A DNA stretch of 64,000 nucleotides from Oceaniferula spumae (lineage in GTDB: Bacteria > Verrucomicrobiota > Verrucomicrobiia > Verrucomicrobiales > Akkermansiaceae), in the NCBI RefSeq assembly GCF_042849255.1, contig NZ_AP026866.1, forward strand, positions 4,402,001 to 4,466,000, given 5' to 3'. Below are positions 1-9,228 of this stretch, piece by piece (positions within the stretch are counted from its first letter, which is position 1; each line of letters begins with the position of its first letter). The translations under genes and the position numbers were made by a program. The notes under the pieces were generated by a model that saw only the letters and a program-made list of their open reading frames with translations, had not been told where the DNA came from and did no database searches.

Positions 1-1077
1 GCCATCGGTGGTAGCAATCTAGTTATCAAAGCACAGGTGCATGCCGGTGGCCGAGGTAAGGGAACCTTTAAAAACGGTTTCCAAGGTGGGGTCCACTTGC
101 TGGAAAGCGCCGACCAGGCAGCTGAGTTCGCCGAGAAAATGATCGGACAAACTTTGGTGACCAAGCAGACCGGTGAAGAGGGTAAGCTCGTGAGCAAAGT
201 GATGATCGGTGAAGCAGTCGACATCGAGCGCGAACTTTACCTCGCCATCCTGATGGACCGCGAAACCTGCCGTCCAGTCATCGTAGCCAGCACCGAAGGT
301 GGTATGGACATTGAGGAAGTTGCCGAGAGCACACCTGAGAAAATCGTCCGTCAGTTCATTCATCCGCTTGCCGGCCTTCAAGGTTACGAAGTCCGCAAGC
401 TCGCCAAGGCTCTCGAGCTTTCCGGCGATCAGGCCAAGCAATTTGGCAAACTTATTTCCAATCTCTATAATCTGTTCCTGAAGAGCGACTGCTCAATGGT
501 GGAAATCAACCCGCTCGTGGTCACTCCAGACGGTCAGGTGCTCGCACTCGATGCCAAGTTCGGCTTCGATGACAACGCACTCTACCGCCACCCTGAGATC
601 GTTGCTTACCGCGACACCGATGAGGAAGACCCTCGCGAAGTGGAAGCATCCAAGTTTGATCTCAACTACATCGGACTCGACGGCGACATCGCCTGTCTTG
701 TCAACGGCGCAGGTCTTGCCATGGCGACCATGGACATCATCCAGCACTGCGGCGGCTCACCAGCCAACTTCCTCGACGTCGGAGGTGGCGCCACCAAAGA
801 ACAGGTCTCCGCTGCATTTAAAATCATCCTCGGTGACGCGAATGTCAAAGGCATACTCGTGAACATCTTTGGAGGTATCATGCAGTGTGACATCATCGCT
901 GAGGGCATCCTTGCCGCAGCGAAGGAAACCGACCTCAACATTCCGCTCATCGTTCGTCTCGAAGGCACCAATGTCGACAAAGGACGCGAGCTGATTGCCA
1001 ACTCCGATCTCGATGTAATCACCGCCGTCAGCCTCAACGATGCCGCCGAAAAAGCAGTGGCAGCTGTCAAAGGCTAA
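1..1077 (+). CDS. sucC: Succinyl-CoA synthetase beta subunit (ADP/GDP-forming), 5' end outside window
   Basis: This is the beta subunit of succinyl-CoA ligase, the TCA-cycle enzyme that makes ATP or GTP from succinyl-CoA in the cytoplasm. The frame is already open at base 1 with the ATP-grasp text VIKAQVHAGGRGKGTF, so roughly the first 30 codons are missing. The nucleotide-grasp region is followed by the ligase half with NGAGLAMATMD, GGSPANFLDVGGGA and ILVNIFGGIMQCDIIAEG, which are diagnostic for SucC. The stop lies 34 bases before sucD, so the two form the usual sucCD operon. A downstream ATG at base 37 is internal and is not the start. Identity is very secure. Confidence 0.97.
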   Translation, partial: AIGGSNLVIKAQVHAGGRGKGTFKNGFQGGVHLLESADQAAEFAEKMIGQTLVTKQTGEEGKLVSKVMIGEAVDIERELYLAILMDRETCRPVIVASTEGGMDIEEVAESTPEKIVRQFIHPLAGLQGYEVRKLAKALELSGDQAKQFGKLISNLYNLFLKSDCSMVEINPLVVTPDGQVLALDAKFGFDDNALYRHPEIVAYRDTDEEDPREVEASKFDLNYIGLDGDIACLVNGAGLAMATMDIIQHCGGSPANFLDVGGGATKEQVSAAFKIILGDANVKGILVNIFGGIMQCDIIAEGILAAAKETDLNIPLIVRLEGTNVDKGRELIANSDLDVITAVSLNDAAEKAVAAVKG

Positions 1078-1111
1078 TCAACCATTACCAATCACTAATC
1101 ACGAATTTATT

Positions 1112-2002
1112 ATGTCCATTTTAGTAGATGAAAACACCAAGGTGCTCGTCCAAGGCATCACTGGAGGTTTCGGCGGCAAACATGCCCAACTGAGCCTCGA
1201 TTACGGAACGCAAATCGTCGCCGGTGTCACTCCCGGAAAAGGAGGTCAAACCTTCGGCGAGAAGACTCCAGTCTTCGACACCGTTTCCGAAGCTGCCGGT
1301 GAAACCGGAGCCACCGTTTCCGCCATTTTTGTGCCGCCTCCATTCGCTGCCGATGCCATTCTCGAAGCTGTCGACGCAGAGCTCGATCTCGTCGTTTGCA
1401 TCACCGAAGGTATTCCTGTAGCCGATATGATGCGCGTGAAGGAAATGATGAAAGGCAGCAAGACCCGTCTGATCGGACCTAACTGCCCAGGCATCGTGAC
1501 TCCTGGTCGCGGTGAGAAATCGCACGGTGGCTGCCGTATCGGCATCGCACCTGGATACATTCACAAGCGCGGAAACGTCGGTGTGGTTTCCCGTTCCGGA
1601 ACGCTCACCTACGAAGCCGTCTATCAGCTCACCGAGCTCGGCTACGGTCAGAGCACTTGTGTGGGCATCGGTGGAGATCCTATCAACGGAACATCCCACC
1701 TCGATGTGCTGAAAATGTTCAACGACGACGACGAAACTGAAGCCATCATCATGATCGGTGAAATCGGCGGTAATGCCGAAGCTGAGGCCGCACGTTGGGC
1801 CAAGGACAACTGCAAGAAGCCAATCGCCGGATTCATCGCCGGTGCCACAGCGCCTCCAGGCCGCCGCATGGGTCACGCCGGTGCGATCGTCGGTGGTGAA
1901 GAAGACACTGCCGAGGCTAAGAAAAAGATCCTCGCCGAGTGCGGCATCGCCGTTTCCGAAACTCCATCGGACATGGGCAAGACTCTCGTCGGTATGCTTT
2001 AA
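1112..2002 (+). CDS. sucD: Succinyl-CoA synthetase alpha subunit
   Basis: The alpha subunit binds CoA and carries the phosphohistidine intermediate of succinyl-CoA ligase. The start chosen is ATG 1112 (MSILVDENTKVLVQGITGG), because family members begin a few residues before the Rossmann CoA-binding loop. A longer frame from 1040 would run into sucC. The 296-residue length is typical. Visible motifs are GITGGFGGKHAQ (CoA-binding), GPNCPGIVTPG, and the catalytic histidine region GRRMGHAGAIVGG near residue 250. There is no strong Shine-Dalgarno in the A/T-rich leader. A hairpin terminator follows directly. Confidence 0.97.
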   Translation: MSILVDENTKVLVQGITGGFGGKHAQLSLDYGTQIVAGVTPGKGGQTFGEKTPVFDTVSEAAGETGATVSAIFVPPPFAADAILEAVDAELDLVVCITEGIPVADMMRVKEMMKGSKTRLIGPNCPGIVTPGRGEKSHGGCRIGIAPGYIHKRGNVGVVSRSGTLTYEAVYQLTELGYGQSTCVGIGGDPINGTSHLDVLKMFNDDDETEAIIMIGEIGGNAEAEAARWAKDNCKKPIAGFIAGATAPPGRRMGHAGAIVGGEEDTAEAKKKILAECGIAVSETPSDMGKTLVGML

Positions 2003-2027
2003 GCGAGCTAGTAGATACTCAAATCTC

Positions 2028-2062
2028 AAAGCGTCTTCGCCGTGTGCGGAGGCGCTTTTTTT
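2028..2062. terminator. Intrinsic terminator after sucCD (possibly bidirectional)
   Basis: AAGCGTCTTCGC and GCGGAGGCGCTT pair with G-T wobbles around a 5-base loop and are followed by a T run. The hairpin lies between the convergent sucD and mgtE. Its T run reaches into the mgtE stop codon, so it mainly serves sucCD. Confidence 0.85.
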
Positions 2063-3437
2063 ACGCGATGTTAAGAATCGCGCGAGCAGCTGTGAAGTAG
2101 ATCAGCATGCCTGAAATGTCCACCAGCGTGGTGATGGCGGGAGCGGCCACCACGGCGGGGTCCAGCTTGATCGCACGTGCGCCAATGGGCAGTAGTGCAC
2201 CGGACAAAGTCGAGCTGGTGATTTGCAGTGCCAGAGCCAGCGATACTGCGAGAGTAAACATACCGATCGTGACCGACTCTGGCAGTTGAGGATGAAACCA
2301 CGGCAGGATGAACATCGTGATGAGTGCAATGCAGAGCCCCATCACTGAACCTAACATGCCACCGAGGAACACCTCCTTGAGCAGGACTTTTTTAGTCGTT
2401 CCAGCTTCGAGTTCACCCAGTGACATCGCGCGGATGACCATGGCGGCGGCTTGCCCACCAGTATTTCCTCCGGCCGCAACCACCATGGGAAGATACAATG
2501 CCAGCAGGTAGATGCTGCTGAGCACATTTTCAAAGCGGAGCATGACGTAACCAGAGGAAATCGCGAGCATTGCCAAAATCAGCAGCCATGGGAAACGGCG
2601 CTTAAAGTGAGTGGCCAAAGAGGTGTTGAGGTAGGTTTCCTCAGATTGTTCACCCGCGATACCGGACATTTTTTCGATATCTTCGGTCGATTCCTCTTCT
2701 AAAATCTCAAGAACGTCATCGTGGGTAATAACACCTAACAGGTATTCATACTCGTTGACCACCGGAAGTAGGGTCATGTCGTATTTGGAGAACATCTGAG
2801 CGGCTTCCTCCTGATCCGCAGTGGCCAGAATGGTGATGTCTACCTCCTGCATGATATCCGCCACCGGCGTGTCCCAAGTGCTGAAGGCCAGATCTCGAAG
2901 ACGGACTTTTCCCAGCAAATGGCCACGGTCATCAACAACATAAATGCGAGCTAAAGATTCGGCGGAATCTTGGTCTTCGCGCAGCGTGTCGAGTGCTGCC
3001 TTGACCGTCATGTTCTGAGTGATGCGGGCGACTTGTGTGGTCATCCGTCCACCAGCCGTATCCTCCTCGTAGCGCATCAGGCTGCGCGTCGCTTCCATGT
3101 CCTCCGGACGGAGCAGAGCAAGGTAGCGTTGGCGGGCCTTGGAGCTGACGTCTTGGAGGATGTCAGCGCGATCGTCATCAAGAAGCTGCCCTAAGATCTC
3201 ACGCTGGGCGGGGATCTTGAATCGTTCCAGAGTTTCCTCGATCAGAGTATCGGGCAGCTCGGCGAGAATCTTGGGAAATCGGTCAACCTCGATGTTCTCG
3301 GTGAAGAAAGCACGGCCTTGATCGTCGAGATCCTCAAAGACATTGGCAAGGTCCGCATAGTGCAGATCTTCCGCGGCTTTGATGAACCTCTCGGCATCAA
3401 AATCGGCAATGGCGGCTACGAGCGCCTCAATATCCAT
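2061..3437 (-). CDS. mgtE: Magnesium transporter MgtE
   Basis: This is a homodimeric inner-membrane Mg2+ channel gated by intracellular Mg2+. The 458-residue product shows the family order: an N-terminal MgtE_N helical domain (about residues 15-120), two CBS domains (about 125-245, with VVNEYEYLLGVITHDDVLEI), then five membrane helices. The conserved pore text GGNTGGQAAAMVIRAMSLGE is present. The start is placed at 3437 because GAGGAGAGG lies six bases upstream. An ATG six codons earlier (3455) has no such site. The gene is monocistronic and faces sucCD. Confidence 0.95.
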   Translation of the reverse strand: MDIEALVAAIADFDAERFIKAAEDLHYADLANVFEDLDDQGRAFFTENIEVDRFPKILAELPDTLIEETLERFKIPAQREILGQLLDDDRADILQDVSSKARQRYLALLRPEDMEATRSLMRYEEDTAGGRMTTQVARITQNMTVKAALDTLREDQDSAESLARIYVVDDRGHLLGKVRLRDLAFSTWDTPVADIMQEVDITILATADQEEAAQMFSKYDMTLLPVVNEYEYLLGVITHDDVLEILEEESTEDIEKMSGIAGEQSEETYLNTSLATHFKRRFPWLLILAMLAISSGYVMLRFENVLSSIYLLALYLPMVVAAGGNTGGQAAAMVIRAMSLGELEAGTTKKVLLKEVFLGGMLGSVMGLCIALITMFILPWFHPQLPESVTIGMFTLAVSLALALQITSSTLSGALLPIGARAIKLDPAVVAAPAITTLVDISGMLIYFTAARAILNIA

Positions 3438-3521
3438 GATCCTCTCCTCAGGCATGATCTTTTATTAATCGCGCAGCGATAAAAACCAATGATCAAACTG
3501 ATAAATTAATGTCACATGGAG

Positions 3522-4121
3522 CTATGAAATTTGCTGGGTCAGCCAGGTTGAAAACTGATCGTGACTGTCCATTGAATACATGTGGCAGCGGAGTCCGGCT
3601 TTTTCGCCGGCAGCTATGTTCGCTGCCAAGTCGTCGATGTAGATCGTGTTTGCTGGATCAAGATTCCACTGGTCGATTGCAAGCTGATAGATTTCCGGTT
3701 CTGGTTTGATGTGTCCAGTTTCAAAAGAAAAAACGCCGCCCTCAAATTTGGAAAAGATCGGGTATTTTTCCATAAGGAAATCTTTGTGTGGGTTGTTGAT
3801 GTTAGAAAATAAAATCAACCGATGGCCCTCTTCGTGAAGACGATGGATGGTGTCCCACATTGGCATGTTAGGATCGAAGATGCTCACCCAAGCGCGGAGG
3901 AATTCTTCTCGGCTGCCGGTAAAGCCAATGGTCTCGGCACACCAGGAAAAATAACTGTCCTCATCAATGCGCCCAGCTTCAAACTCGTCCTTGCGTTCGA
4001 TCATTCTATCGAGCCTCTGGTTAGAGTCGGCCTCGCTTAGGCCAATCGGCAGCAGGCTGCGTAATGAAGGGAGAAAATCAACGCCGATGATGACGTTACC
4101 AATATCAAAAAGAATATCCAT
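3522..4121 (-). CDS. HAD-superfamily phosphatase, YihX-like
   Basis: This is a cytoplasmic haloacid dehalogenase-type phosphatase of 199 residues. Motif I is DIGNV (the DxGNV variant seen in YihX-type sugar-phosphate phosphatases), motif II is ILFSNINN, the motif III lysine lies in GHIKPEPEIYQ, and motif IV is TIYIDDLAAN. The overall text follows E. coli YihX (alpha-glucose-1-phosphatase) closely in order and spacing, but the substrate is not proven. ATG 4121 places motif I at the usual distance. A GTG at 4157 that overlaps the upstream glycosyltransferase gene by 14 bases is an alternative start and would indicate translational coupling. Confidence 0.85.
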   Translation of the reverse strand: MDILFDIGNVIIGVDFLPSLRSLLPIGLSEADSNQRLDRMIERKDEFEAGRIDEDSYFSWCAETIGFTGSREEFLRAWVSIFDPNMPMWDTIHRLHEEGHRLILFSNINNPHKDFLMEKYPIFSKFEGGVFSFETGHIKPEPEIYQLAIDQWNLDPANTIYIDDLAANIAAGEKAGLRCHMYSMDSHDQFSTWLTQQIS

Positions 4122-4143
4122 GGGGTGTGTTAAAGTGTTATTG

Positions 4144-5322
4144 TTAGGTCTGCTCACCGCACTGCTTCAGAATGAAATTAGCCGCAGTATGAGCAGCCCC
4201 AGGGCGGGCGTGACGGGCGAGGTTTCGTTTCATCGAACGCCAGCCAGTGGCGTGATCGGAGAGCATTTCACGCAGATGGGCGGAGAGCGCTCCAGGCGTA
4301 TCGGCCAGGTGACCGCCGTTGAGATGACGTAGGAGATTGAGATTGCCCTCTTCCTGGCCGGGGACCAAGTGGTGGATTAACATCGGGCAAGCGGCCGCAA
4401 GAGATTCGTGAACGGTGGCGCCCCCGGCTTTACCCACTACGAGGTGATGCGAGGTCAACAATTCCGGCACCCGCTTAGTCCAGCCGAGGATGCGAACGCG
4501 GCCAGGGTAGGAGTCTTTGATTTCTTTGGCCCGACTGTATAACTTGCGAAGGTTCCGACCTAACACAATGGTGAGTTCGATATTCTCAGGGCCAGCATCG
4601 AGAATCTCTCGCGATGCTCGCCGGACGAAAGGTTTTTTTGCAGTGGGGAAATAAAGAACCCGGAAAGGTGTCAGGCTGTCGTCAGCGCGGATCGGTTCAA
4701 GGTCTGCGAAGTGGGGATTCACAGGGAATCCGGTTTCGATTAATTTTGTTTCCGGAAGTCCTTGGCGAATGAGTGACTCGCGTGTTTGGCGGTCCGTGAC
4801 CAGCCAGTAGTCAGTGGGAGCCTTTCGCCATGCTGCGTTGATTTCAATGGAATCGGTGACCACCGTGATGACAGGAACTTTTGGAGTATCGGTCTGAAAT
4901 ATTCGCTCCAGGAAATAAGGGTAGAGTGGATAGGTGCTGACGATGGCTTTCGGCTGATGCTCTTTGATGAGTTCGTGCAGTCTGTTTTCCGGCTTACGCA
5001 TCATCGGCAGTCGTTCCTTGGAAAAGTCCTGACGCTCAGTGGACAGGTAAATCCGCCGCCATAGCCATGGAGCATGGGTGGTGACACCACGGTAAAAACT
5101 GCGTAAGCGCTCATTGATAAAAGGGGCACCTTCAGCGCAGGGATCGCAACAAAGAACGGGGCAATGCGGTTCAAGGGCGAGAGAGAGATTTCGGGCAGCG
5201 CTATTATGGCCATCGCCGAAGCCCGCCGTAAGAATAAGGATATCCGCCTTGTTTCCGCTCACGGGGCTAACAATATGCAGGGTCAGTGGTTGCGTCGATC
5301 CTGCAATTAGGCTATTTACCAC
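4144..5322 (-). CDS. MurG/UgtP-like glycosyltransferase (MGDG synthase type)
   Basis: This is a GT-B fold glycosyltransferase of up to 392 residues. The N-terminal LILTAGFGDGHNSAA loop matches the MGDG-synthase/processive diacylglycerol glucosyltransferase group, and the C-terminal donor-binding part has VVGKAGGATVHESLAA. Members add sugars to diacylglycerol or to lipid-linked acceptors at the membrane; the acceptor here is unknown. The annotated start is GTG 5322, only 8 bases from the divergent gene at 5331. A GTG about 20 codons further in, just before KADILIL, leaves more room for promoters and may be the true start. Confidence 0.8.
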   Translation of the reverse strand: MVNSLIAGSTQPLTLHIVSPVSGNKADILILTAGFGDGHNSAARNLSLALEPHCPVLCCDPCAEGAPFINERLRSFYRGVTTHAPWLWRRIYLSTERQDFSKERLPMMRKPENRLHELIKEHQPKAIVSTYPLYPYFLERIFQTDTPKVPVITVVTDSIEINAAWRKAPTDYWLVTDRQTRESLIRQGLPETKLIETGFPVNPHFADLEPIRADDSLTPFRVLYFPTAKKPFVRRASREILDAGPENIELTIVLGRNLRKLYSRAKEIKDSYPGRVRILGWTKRVPELLTSHHLVVGKAGGATVHESLAAACPMLIHHLVPGQEEGNLNLLRHLNGGHLADTPGALSAHLREMLSDHATGWRSMKRNLARHARPGAAHTAANFILKQCGEQT

Positions 5323-5330
5323 TTTAACGT

Positions 5331-6434
5331 ATGGATAAAAGACGTTCGAAAGAAAAAAAGAGTTCAGAGCTCAAGGTTGTTTCAGAGGATGATGCCACTC
5401 GGTTGTCTGCGGAGTCGGAGACGACGGATGTCTCAAAGGATGATGCGCAAGGCAAGATGCCTGACTTCAAGCGATCTGCAAGTTTGAGGGGCAAGAAGAG
5501 CAACGAGCCAGATTTATCCTCCTTGCTGGACCACTCATCGCCTTCATCGAATACTGGAGTGGGTGCTGTTCAGGAAGAGGAATGGGGACGGAAACCGACT
5601 AAGTCTGCTCCTGTGGGCTGGATCATTCTTGGTGGGCTGTTTCTCGTCGGGTTGGCTGTCTGGGCATTGATAGCCTTACGCGATGGCCAGGATGAAATGG
5701 CCAGTGCTGTGGTCAAAAAAGAGGAGCTGGCTGAAAGCCGTGCCAAAGAGGATCAGGAAGCTAGAGATAACATGCAACGGATGAAAAATACCGTGAGGCA
5801 ATACCTCGCCGCTGAGAGCATTGCTGCGAAACTTGCTGTATCACGTCATGCCGACAGAGTGAAACCTCTGATGGAACATTATTACGAAACTCACGATTTA
5901 AAACCGGAAGCCTTCGAACAACTCGATAGCATGAGGGCCTTGGCCCTCGATGGACGTTCTTTTGTACTAACCACAATATCACTCAAAAATGGCGAGAAGC
6001 GTGCTCTGCTTGTTGAGCATCTTGAGGACGGGAGCTACCAAGTGGAGTGGGAATCTGATGTGTGTTATCAGCCGATCGATTGGGCAAAGTTCTTGGAGCA
6101 GCGGGTTACTGAGCCGAAGGATATGCGGGTTTTTGTCAGCAGGGATAGTTTCTACGCATACGAGTTTAGAGACGAAAGCAAATACCAGTGCTATCGACTG
6201 ACTACGCGGGATTCAGGAGAACACGCATTTGGCTATGTCGGGAGAGACAGTGCGGAGATGTCGAAAATAGAAAACGCGATCGATGCAAGTCGAGCGGGGC
6301 AATCACAGGCATCCAAAACCGAACCCATGATCTTGCGTATCCGGTTTCCTGAAGAGGGGCGTTCGAAACGTAGTGTGATTATTGAGAAACAAGTGACGCC
6401 ACACTGGATTCATGTCAATCCGCCGTCGGAATAA
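5331..6434 (+). CDS. Unknown single-pass membrane protein
   Basis: I do not recognise this 367-residue product. The first 90 residues are charged and low in complexity (K, S, E, D). A single hydrophobic segment follows at about residues 94-116 (GWIILGGLFLVGLAVWALIAL), then an acidic helical stretch and a folded C-terminal part of about 220 residues. This suggests a cytoplasmic N-terminus and an outer domain. It stands alone between a divergent glycosyltransferase gene and a terminator. No catalytic motif is visible. Confidence 0.75.
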   Translation: MDKRRSKEKKSSELKVVSEDDATRLSAESETTDVSKDDAQGKMPDFKRSASLRGKKSNEPDLSSLLDHSSPSSNTGVGAVQEEEWGRKPTKSAPVGWIILGGLFLVGLAVWALIALRDGQDEMASAVVKKEELAESRAKEDQEARDNMQRMKNTVRQYLAAESIAAKLAVSRHADRVKPLMEHYYETHDLKPEAFEQLDSMRALALDGRSFVLTTISLKNGEKRALLVEHLEDGSYQVEWESDVCYQPIDWAKFLEQRVTEPKDMRVFVSRDSFYAYEFRDESKYQCYRLTTRDSGEHAFGYVGRDSAEMSKIENAIDASRAGQSQASKTEPMILRIRFPEEGRSKRSVIIEKQVTPHWIHVNPPSE

Positions 6435-6463
6435 GATGCTTGATGGGAGATGCGGGCATAAAA

Positions 6464-6492
6464 AAACGGAAGAGCGGGGAGCCCTTCCGTTT
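6464..6492. terminator. Bidirectional intrinsic terminator
   Basis: AAACGGAAG and CTTCCGTTT form a perfect 9-bp stem around an 11-base loop. The stem is flanked by an A run on one side and a T-rich run on the other, so it can stop both the gene ending at 6434 and the convergent EF-hand gene ending at 6518. Confidence 0.8.
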
Positions 6493-6517
6493 GTTTGATT
6501 GACCTGTGCGTTAGCAA

Positions 6518-6943
6518 TTAAGCATCAGCGGCGTCCTTTTTCTTTTTGCCGCCGCGTTTGCCACCGTCTTTACCTCTTTCACCGCTGGGGCGCATGTGGA
6601 TGGCGTTAGGGTAGTTTTCCTTAACCCACTCGCGAACACCTTTGCGCTCTTCTTCGCTGAGTTTGCCGTCTTTGTCGGCATCGAACTTAGCAAGCACAGC
6701 AGCGTGGATTTCTTTGCGCTCTTTGCCGATGGTTTCACGAGCGGTTTTCTTCTCTTCGTCGCTGAGTTTACCGTCTTTGTCAGCATCGAAACGCTCGAGC
6801 ATTTTTTTCTTCATGGCTTCGCGCTGCTCAGGGCTAGGGCCTTTGCCGTCACGAGCTTTCTTTTCTGGCTTCTCAGCATAAGCGGTCACGCTGAGGGCGA
6901 GGGCTGCAGATGCTGCAGCGATGATGGTTTTGTTCATTTTCAT
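6518..6943 (-). CDS. Secreted EF-hand protein
   Basis: This is a 141-residue exported protein with a signal peptide (residues 1-23, ending AYA) and two EF-hand-like loops, DADKDGKLSDEE and DADKDGKLSEEE, separated by a lysine/glutamate-rich helix. The tail is very basic (GKDGGKRGGKKKK). Calcium binding is inferred from the DxDxDG loops. Such short EF-hand proteins are frequent in Verrucomicrobiota and Planctomycetota, but their partners are unknown. The start could also be the second Met two codons in. The gene faces a shared terminator. Confidence 0.8.
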   Translation of the reverse strand: MKMNKTIIAAASAALALSVTAYAEKPEKKARDGKGPSPEQREAMKKKMLERFDADKDGKLSDEEKKTARETIGKERKEIHAAVLAKFDADKDGKLSEEERKGVREWVKENYPNAIHMRPSGERGKDGGKRGGKKKKDAADA

Positions 6944-7057
6944 AAGTGGTTTGTTTTCTGTTTAGTTTGTTGAACTCCTCATCCAGTTGGCTTGTAGTCC
7001 GATACTGGGGAGTTGTGCCTACTGAAACCCAGCGATGTAGAGTTGGTTGCAAAAAAA

Positions 7058-8035
7058 ATGAGCACCCTCGAAAAGTTGTCGCAAATCTCATTGCCAGTAT
7101 TGGACGAACCCGCTTGGATGCCTGTGCCCATGAGTTCTCCACCCGAACCCAAGAAATCCAAAGCCCAGGTATTTGGAGCCAGACTGTTTAGCACCCTCTT
7201 ATTATGGGCTGTGGTCACCGGGGTGTTCCTCAGCGACAACATCTGGGCCTTCACTGCCATCCTTGCTCTTTTGGGATTGTTCAGTGTGCGCGAATTCTTC
7301 CAGATGACATGCAAGGGAGGGATGCCATCTCAGCCAAAGTGGGGAATGCTGACCGGTTTTGCCTACTTGGTCATCGTGGCTGTTAGGATCGGACGCGAAG
7401 GCGCCGGAGTACTCGATTCCCTGATGGCCATGGATGTGGCCTTTGTCAGTTTGGTCGTCATGGGCGGTTTCCTCTGCCAGCTTCGCCGACCCATCGATGG
7501 AAAAAATACGGTGATTGAAGTCGCAGTGACGACACTAGGATTTGTCTATGTCGCCGTTCTCTTCAGCTTTTTGAGCCGCCTGTTAGTCCTGCCAGCTCCG
7601 AATGGAGGCGGGGTGCCGGGTGCTTGGTTATTGCTGTGGTTGATCGCCGTCACCAAGTTCACCGACATGGGGGCATACATCACCGGATCATTGATCGGGA
7701 AACACAAGATGATCCCTCACATCAGCCCCGGTAAAACTTGGCAGGGATTTGGAGGAGCATTGTTTTTTTCCCAACTAGCAGGCTGCGGACTTTACGCAAT
7801 GATGCCGGATCAGTTGGAGATACTCGGTGGCTGGGGCTGGGTGATAGGCCTGAGCTTTGTTCTCTCCCTGTTAGCCGTCGTTGGTGATCTAGCAGAATCG
7901 GTATTGAAGCGGAGCATCGGCGTTAAGGACTCGGGGAACACATTACCCGGTATAGGTGGGGCATTGGATTTGATTGATAGCTTATGCTTCACCGCGCCGG
8001 TGCTGTATTTCTTCCTCAGGTGGATGCCCGTATAA
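7058..8035 (+). CDS. cdsA: Phosphatidate cytidylyltransferase
   Basis: CdsA makes CDP-diacylglycerol from phosphatidate and CTP in the inner membrane and is the entry point to phospholipids. The 325-residue product has about 8 hydrophobic helices and the C-terminal signature region SVLKRSIGVKDSGNTLPG followed by GGALDLIDS. In the classical signature this reads PGHGG..DRxD; here His and Arg are replaced (IGG, DLID), while the metal-binding aspartates and KD remain. ATG 7058 was chosen over an upstream GTG (7013). The downstream dxr starts 11 bases after the stop, so the two are co-transcribed, linking phospholipid and isoprenoid supply. Confidence 0.9.
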   Translation: MSTLEKLSQISLPVLDEPAWMPVPMSSPPEPKKSKAQVFGARLFSTLLLWAVVTGVFLSDNIWAFTAILALLGLFSVREFFQMTCKGGMPSQPKWGMLTGFAYLVIVAVRIGREGAGVLDSLMAMDVAFVSLVVMGGFLCQLRRPIDGKNTVIEVAVTTLGFVYVAVLFSFLSRLLVLPAPNGGGVPGAWLLLWLIAVTKFTDMGAYITGSLIGKHKMIPHISPGKTWQGFGGALFFSQLAGCGLYAMMPDQLEILGGWGWVIGLSFVLSLLAVVGDLAESVLKRSIGVKDSGNTLPGIGGALDLIDSLCFTAPVLYFFLRWMPV

Positions 8036-8046
8036 TTTTTTGACCG

Positions 8047-9228
8047 ATGGATCAGCGAATGCAGAAACGAAAAGTAGTCTTGTTAGGATCCACCGGGTCC
8101 ATCGGCACCAGCACATTAAAAGTAGCCAGTGAAATTCCTGAGCGATTGGAAATCGTGGCATTAGCCGCGAACTCCAGTGTAGAATCTTTGGCGGCGCAGG
8201 CTCGGGAGACGGGCGTTAAACACGTCGCGCTCTATGACGATTCAAAAGAGTCTGAACTTCGCGCGGCTCTTCCTGAAGATGTAAAAGTCCATCTCGGAGC
8301 CGAGGGATTGTTGGAAATTGCCACCTTGGCGGAGGCAGACATGGTGCTGGTCGCCATTGTTGGCACGGCTGGTCTGCAACCCGCTCTCGCCGCCATTGAA
8401 GCAGGCAAAGATCTGGCGGTAGCAAGTAAGGAAATCCTAGTCATGGCCGGTGAACTGGTGATGGATGCTGCTGCCCGAAAAGGAGTGAATGTGCTACCGG
8501 TTGACAGCGAGCACAATGCCATCTTCCAATGCCTGAACGGGCACCAAGGAGGTGAGAAGGAAGTGTCACGACTGATTTTAACCGCATCAGGTGGACCATT
8601 CCGTCAAACTCCGAAGGAGGATCTAAAAAACGTCACTCTTGCCCAAGCATTGAAACATCCCACATGGGACATGGGTCGCAAGATCACCATCGACTCATCG
8701 ACTTTATTCAACAAAGGGCTCGAGATGATCGAGGCCCGCTGGTTGTTCGGCATCGAGATGGAACGCATCGATGTCATTGTTCATCCGCAAAGCATCGTGC
8801 ATTCGATGGTCGAATACATCGATGGTAGTGTGCTCGCCCAGATGAGTAACACCGATATGTGTTTTCCGATTCAGTATGCGGTCACTTGGCCCGACAGGGT
8901 GCCGGGTGGATTGAAGCCGCTGAATTTTGCAGAGTTGGCAAAACTTGAATTCGAGGCACCACGCTATGACGATTTTCCAGCCCTCAATCTGGCACGCAAA
9001 GCTGGCGAGGTAGGAGGCACACTTCCAGCCGTCTACAATGCCGCAAACGAAGTAGCCGTGGACGCTTTTTGTGAAGGTAAAATCGGATATCTGGACATCG
9101 CCAAGATCGTAGGCGAGGTGATGGATGCCCATGCGGTGAAGCACGCGGATGACCTGCAAATTTTGATCGATGCCGATGCGGCCGCCAGGGAGTGCGCCAG
9201 TGCACGGATCAATTCTCAGTCACCTTGA
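8047..9228 (+). CDS. dxr: 1-deoxy-D-xylulose 5-phosphate reductoisomerase
   Basis: Dxr (IspC) converts DXP to MEP with NADPH, the committed step of the non-mevalonate isoprenoid pathway. The 393-residue product has the NADPH loop GSTGSIGTSTLKV at residues 13-25, the AVASKEI motif, the substrate loop LTASGGPFR and the metal/substrate segments SSTLFNKGLEMIEARWLF and HPQSIVHSMVEY. The gene immediately follows cdsA. Its last 20 bases overlap the convergent giant gene on the minus strand, so no separate terminator is present. Confidence 0.97.
   Translation: MDQRMQKRKVVLLGSTGSIGTSTLKVASEIPERLEIVALAANSSVESLAAQARETGVKHVALYDDSKESELRAALPEDVKVHLGAEGLLEIATLAEADMVLVAIVGTAGLQPALAAIEAGKDLAVASKEILVMAGELVMDAAARKGVNVLPVDSEHNAIFQCLNGHQGGEKEVSRLILTASGGPFRQTPKEDLKNVTLAQALKHPTWDMGRKITIDSSTLFNKGLEMIEARWLFGIEMERIDVIVHPQSIVHSMVEYIDGSVLAQMSNTDMCFPIQYAVTWPDRVPGGLKPLNFAELAKLEFEAPRYDDFPALNLARKAGEVGGTLPAVYNAANEVAVDAFCEGKIGYLDIAKIVGEVMDAHAVKHADDLQILIDADAAARECASARINSQSP

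Noticed and set aside
1121..2029. 302-codon open frame antisense to sucD
   Set aside because: It lies entirely opposite sucD, has no family look and is a composition artefact of a codon-biased gene, like the long antisense frames at 8704-9159, 54232-54948, 55285-55944 and 61218-61913.
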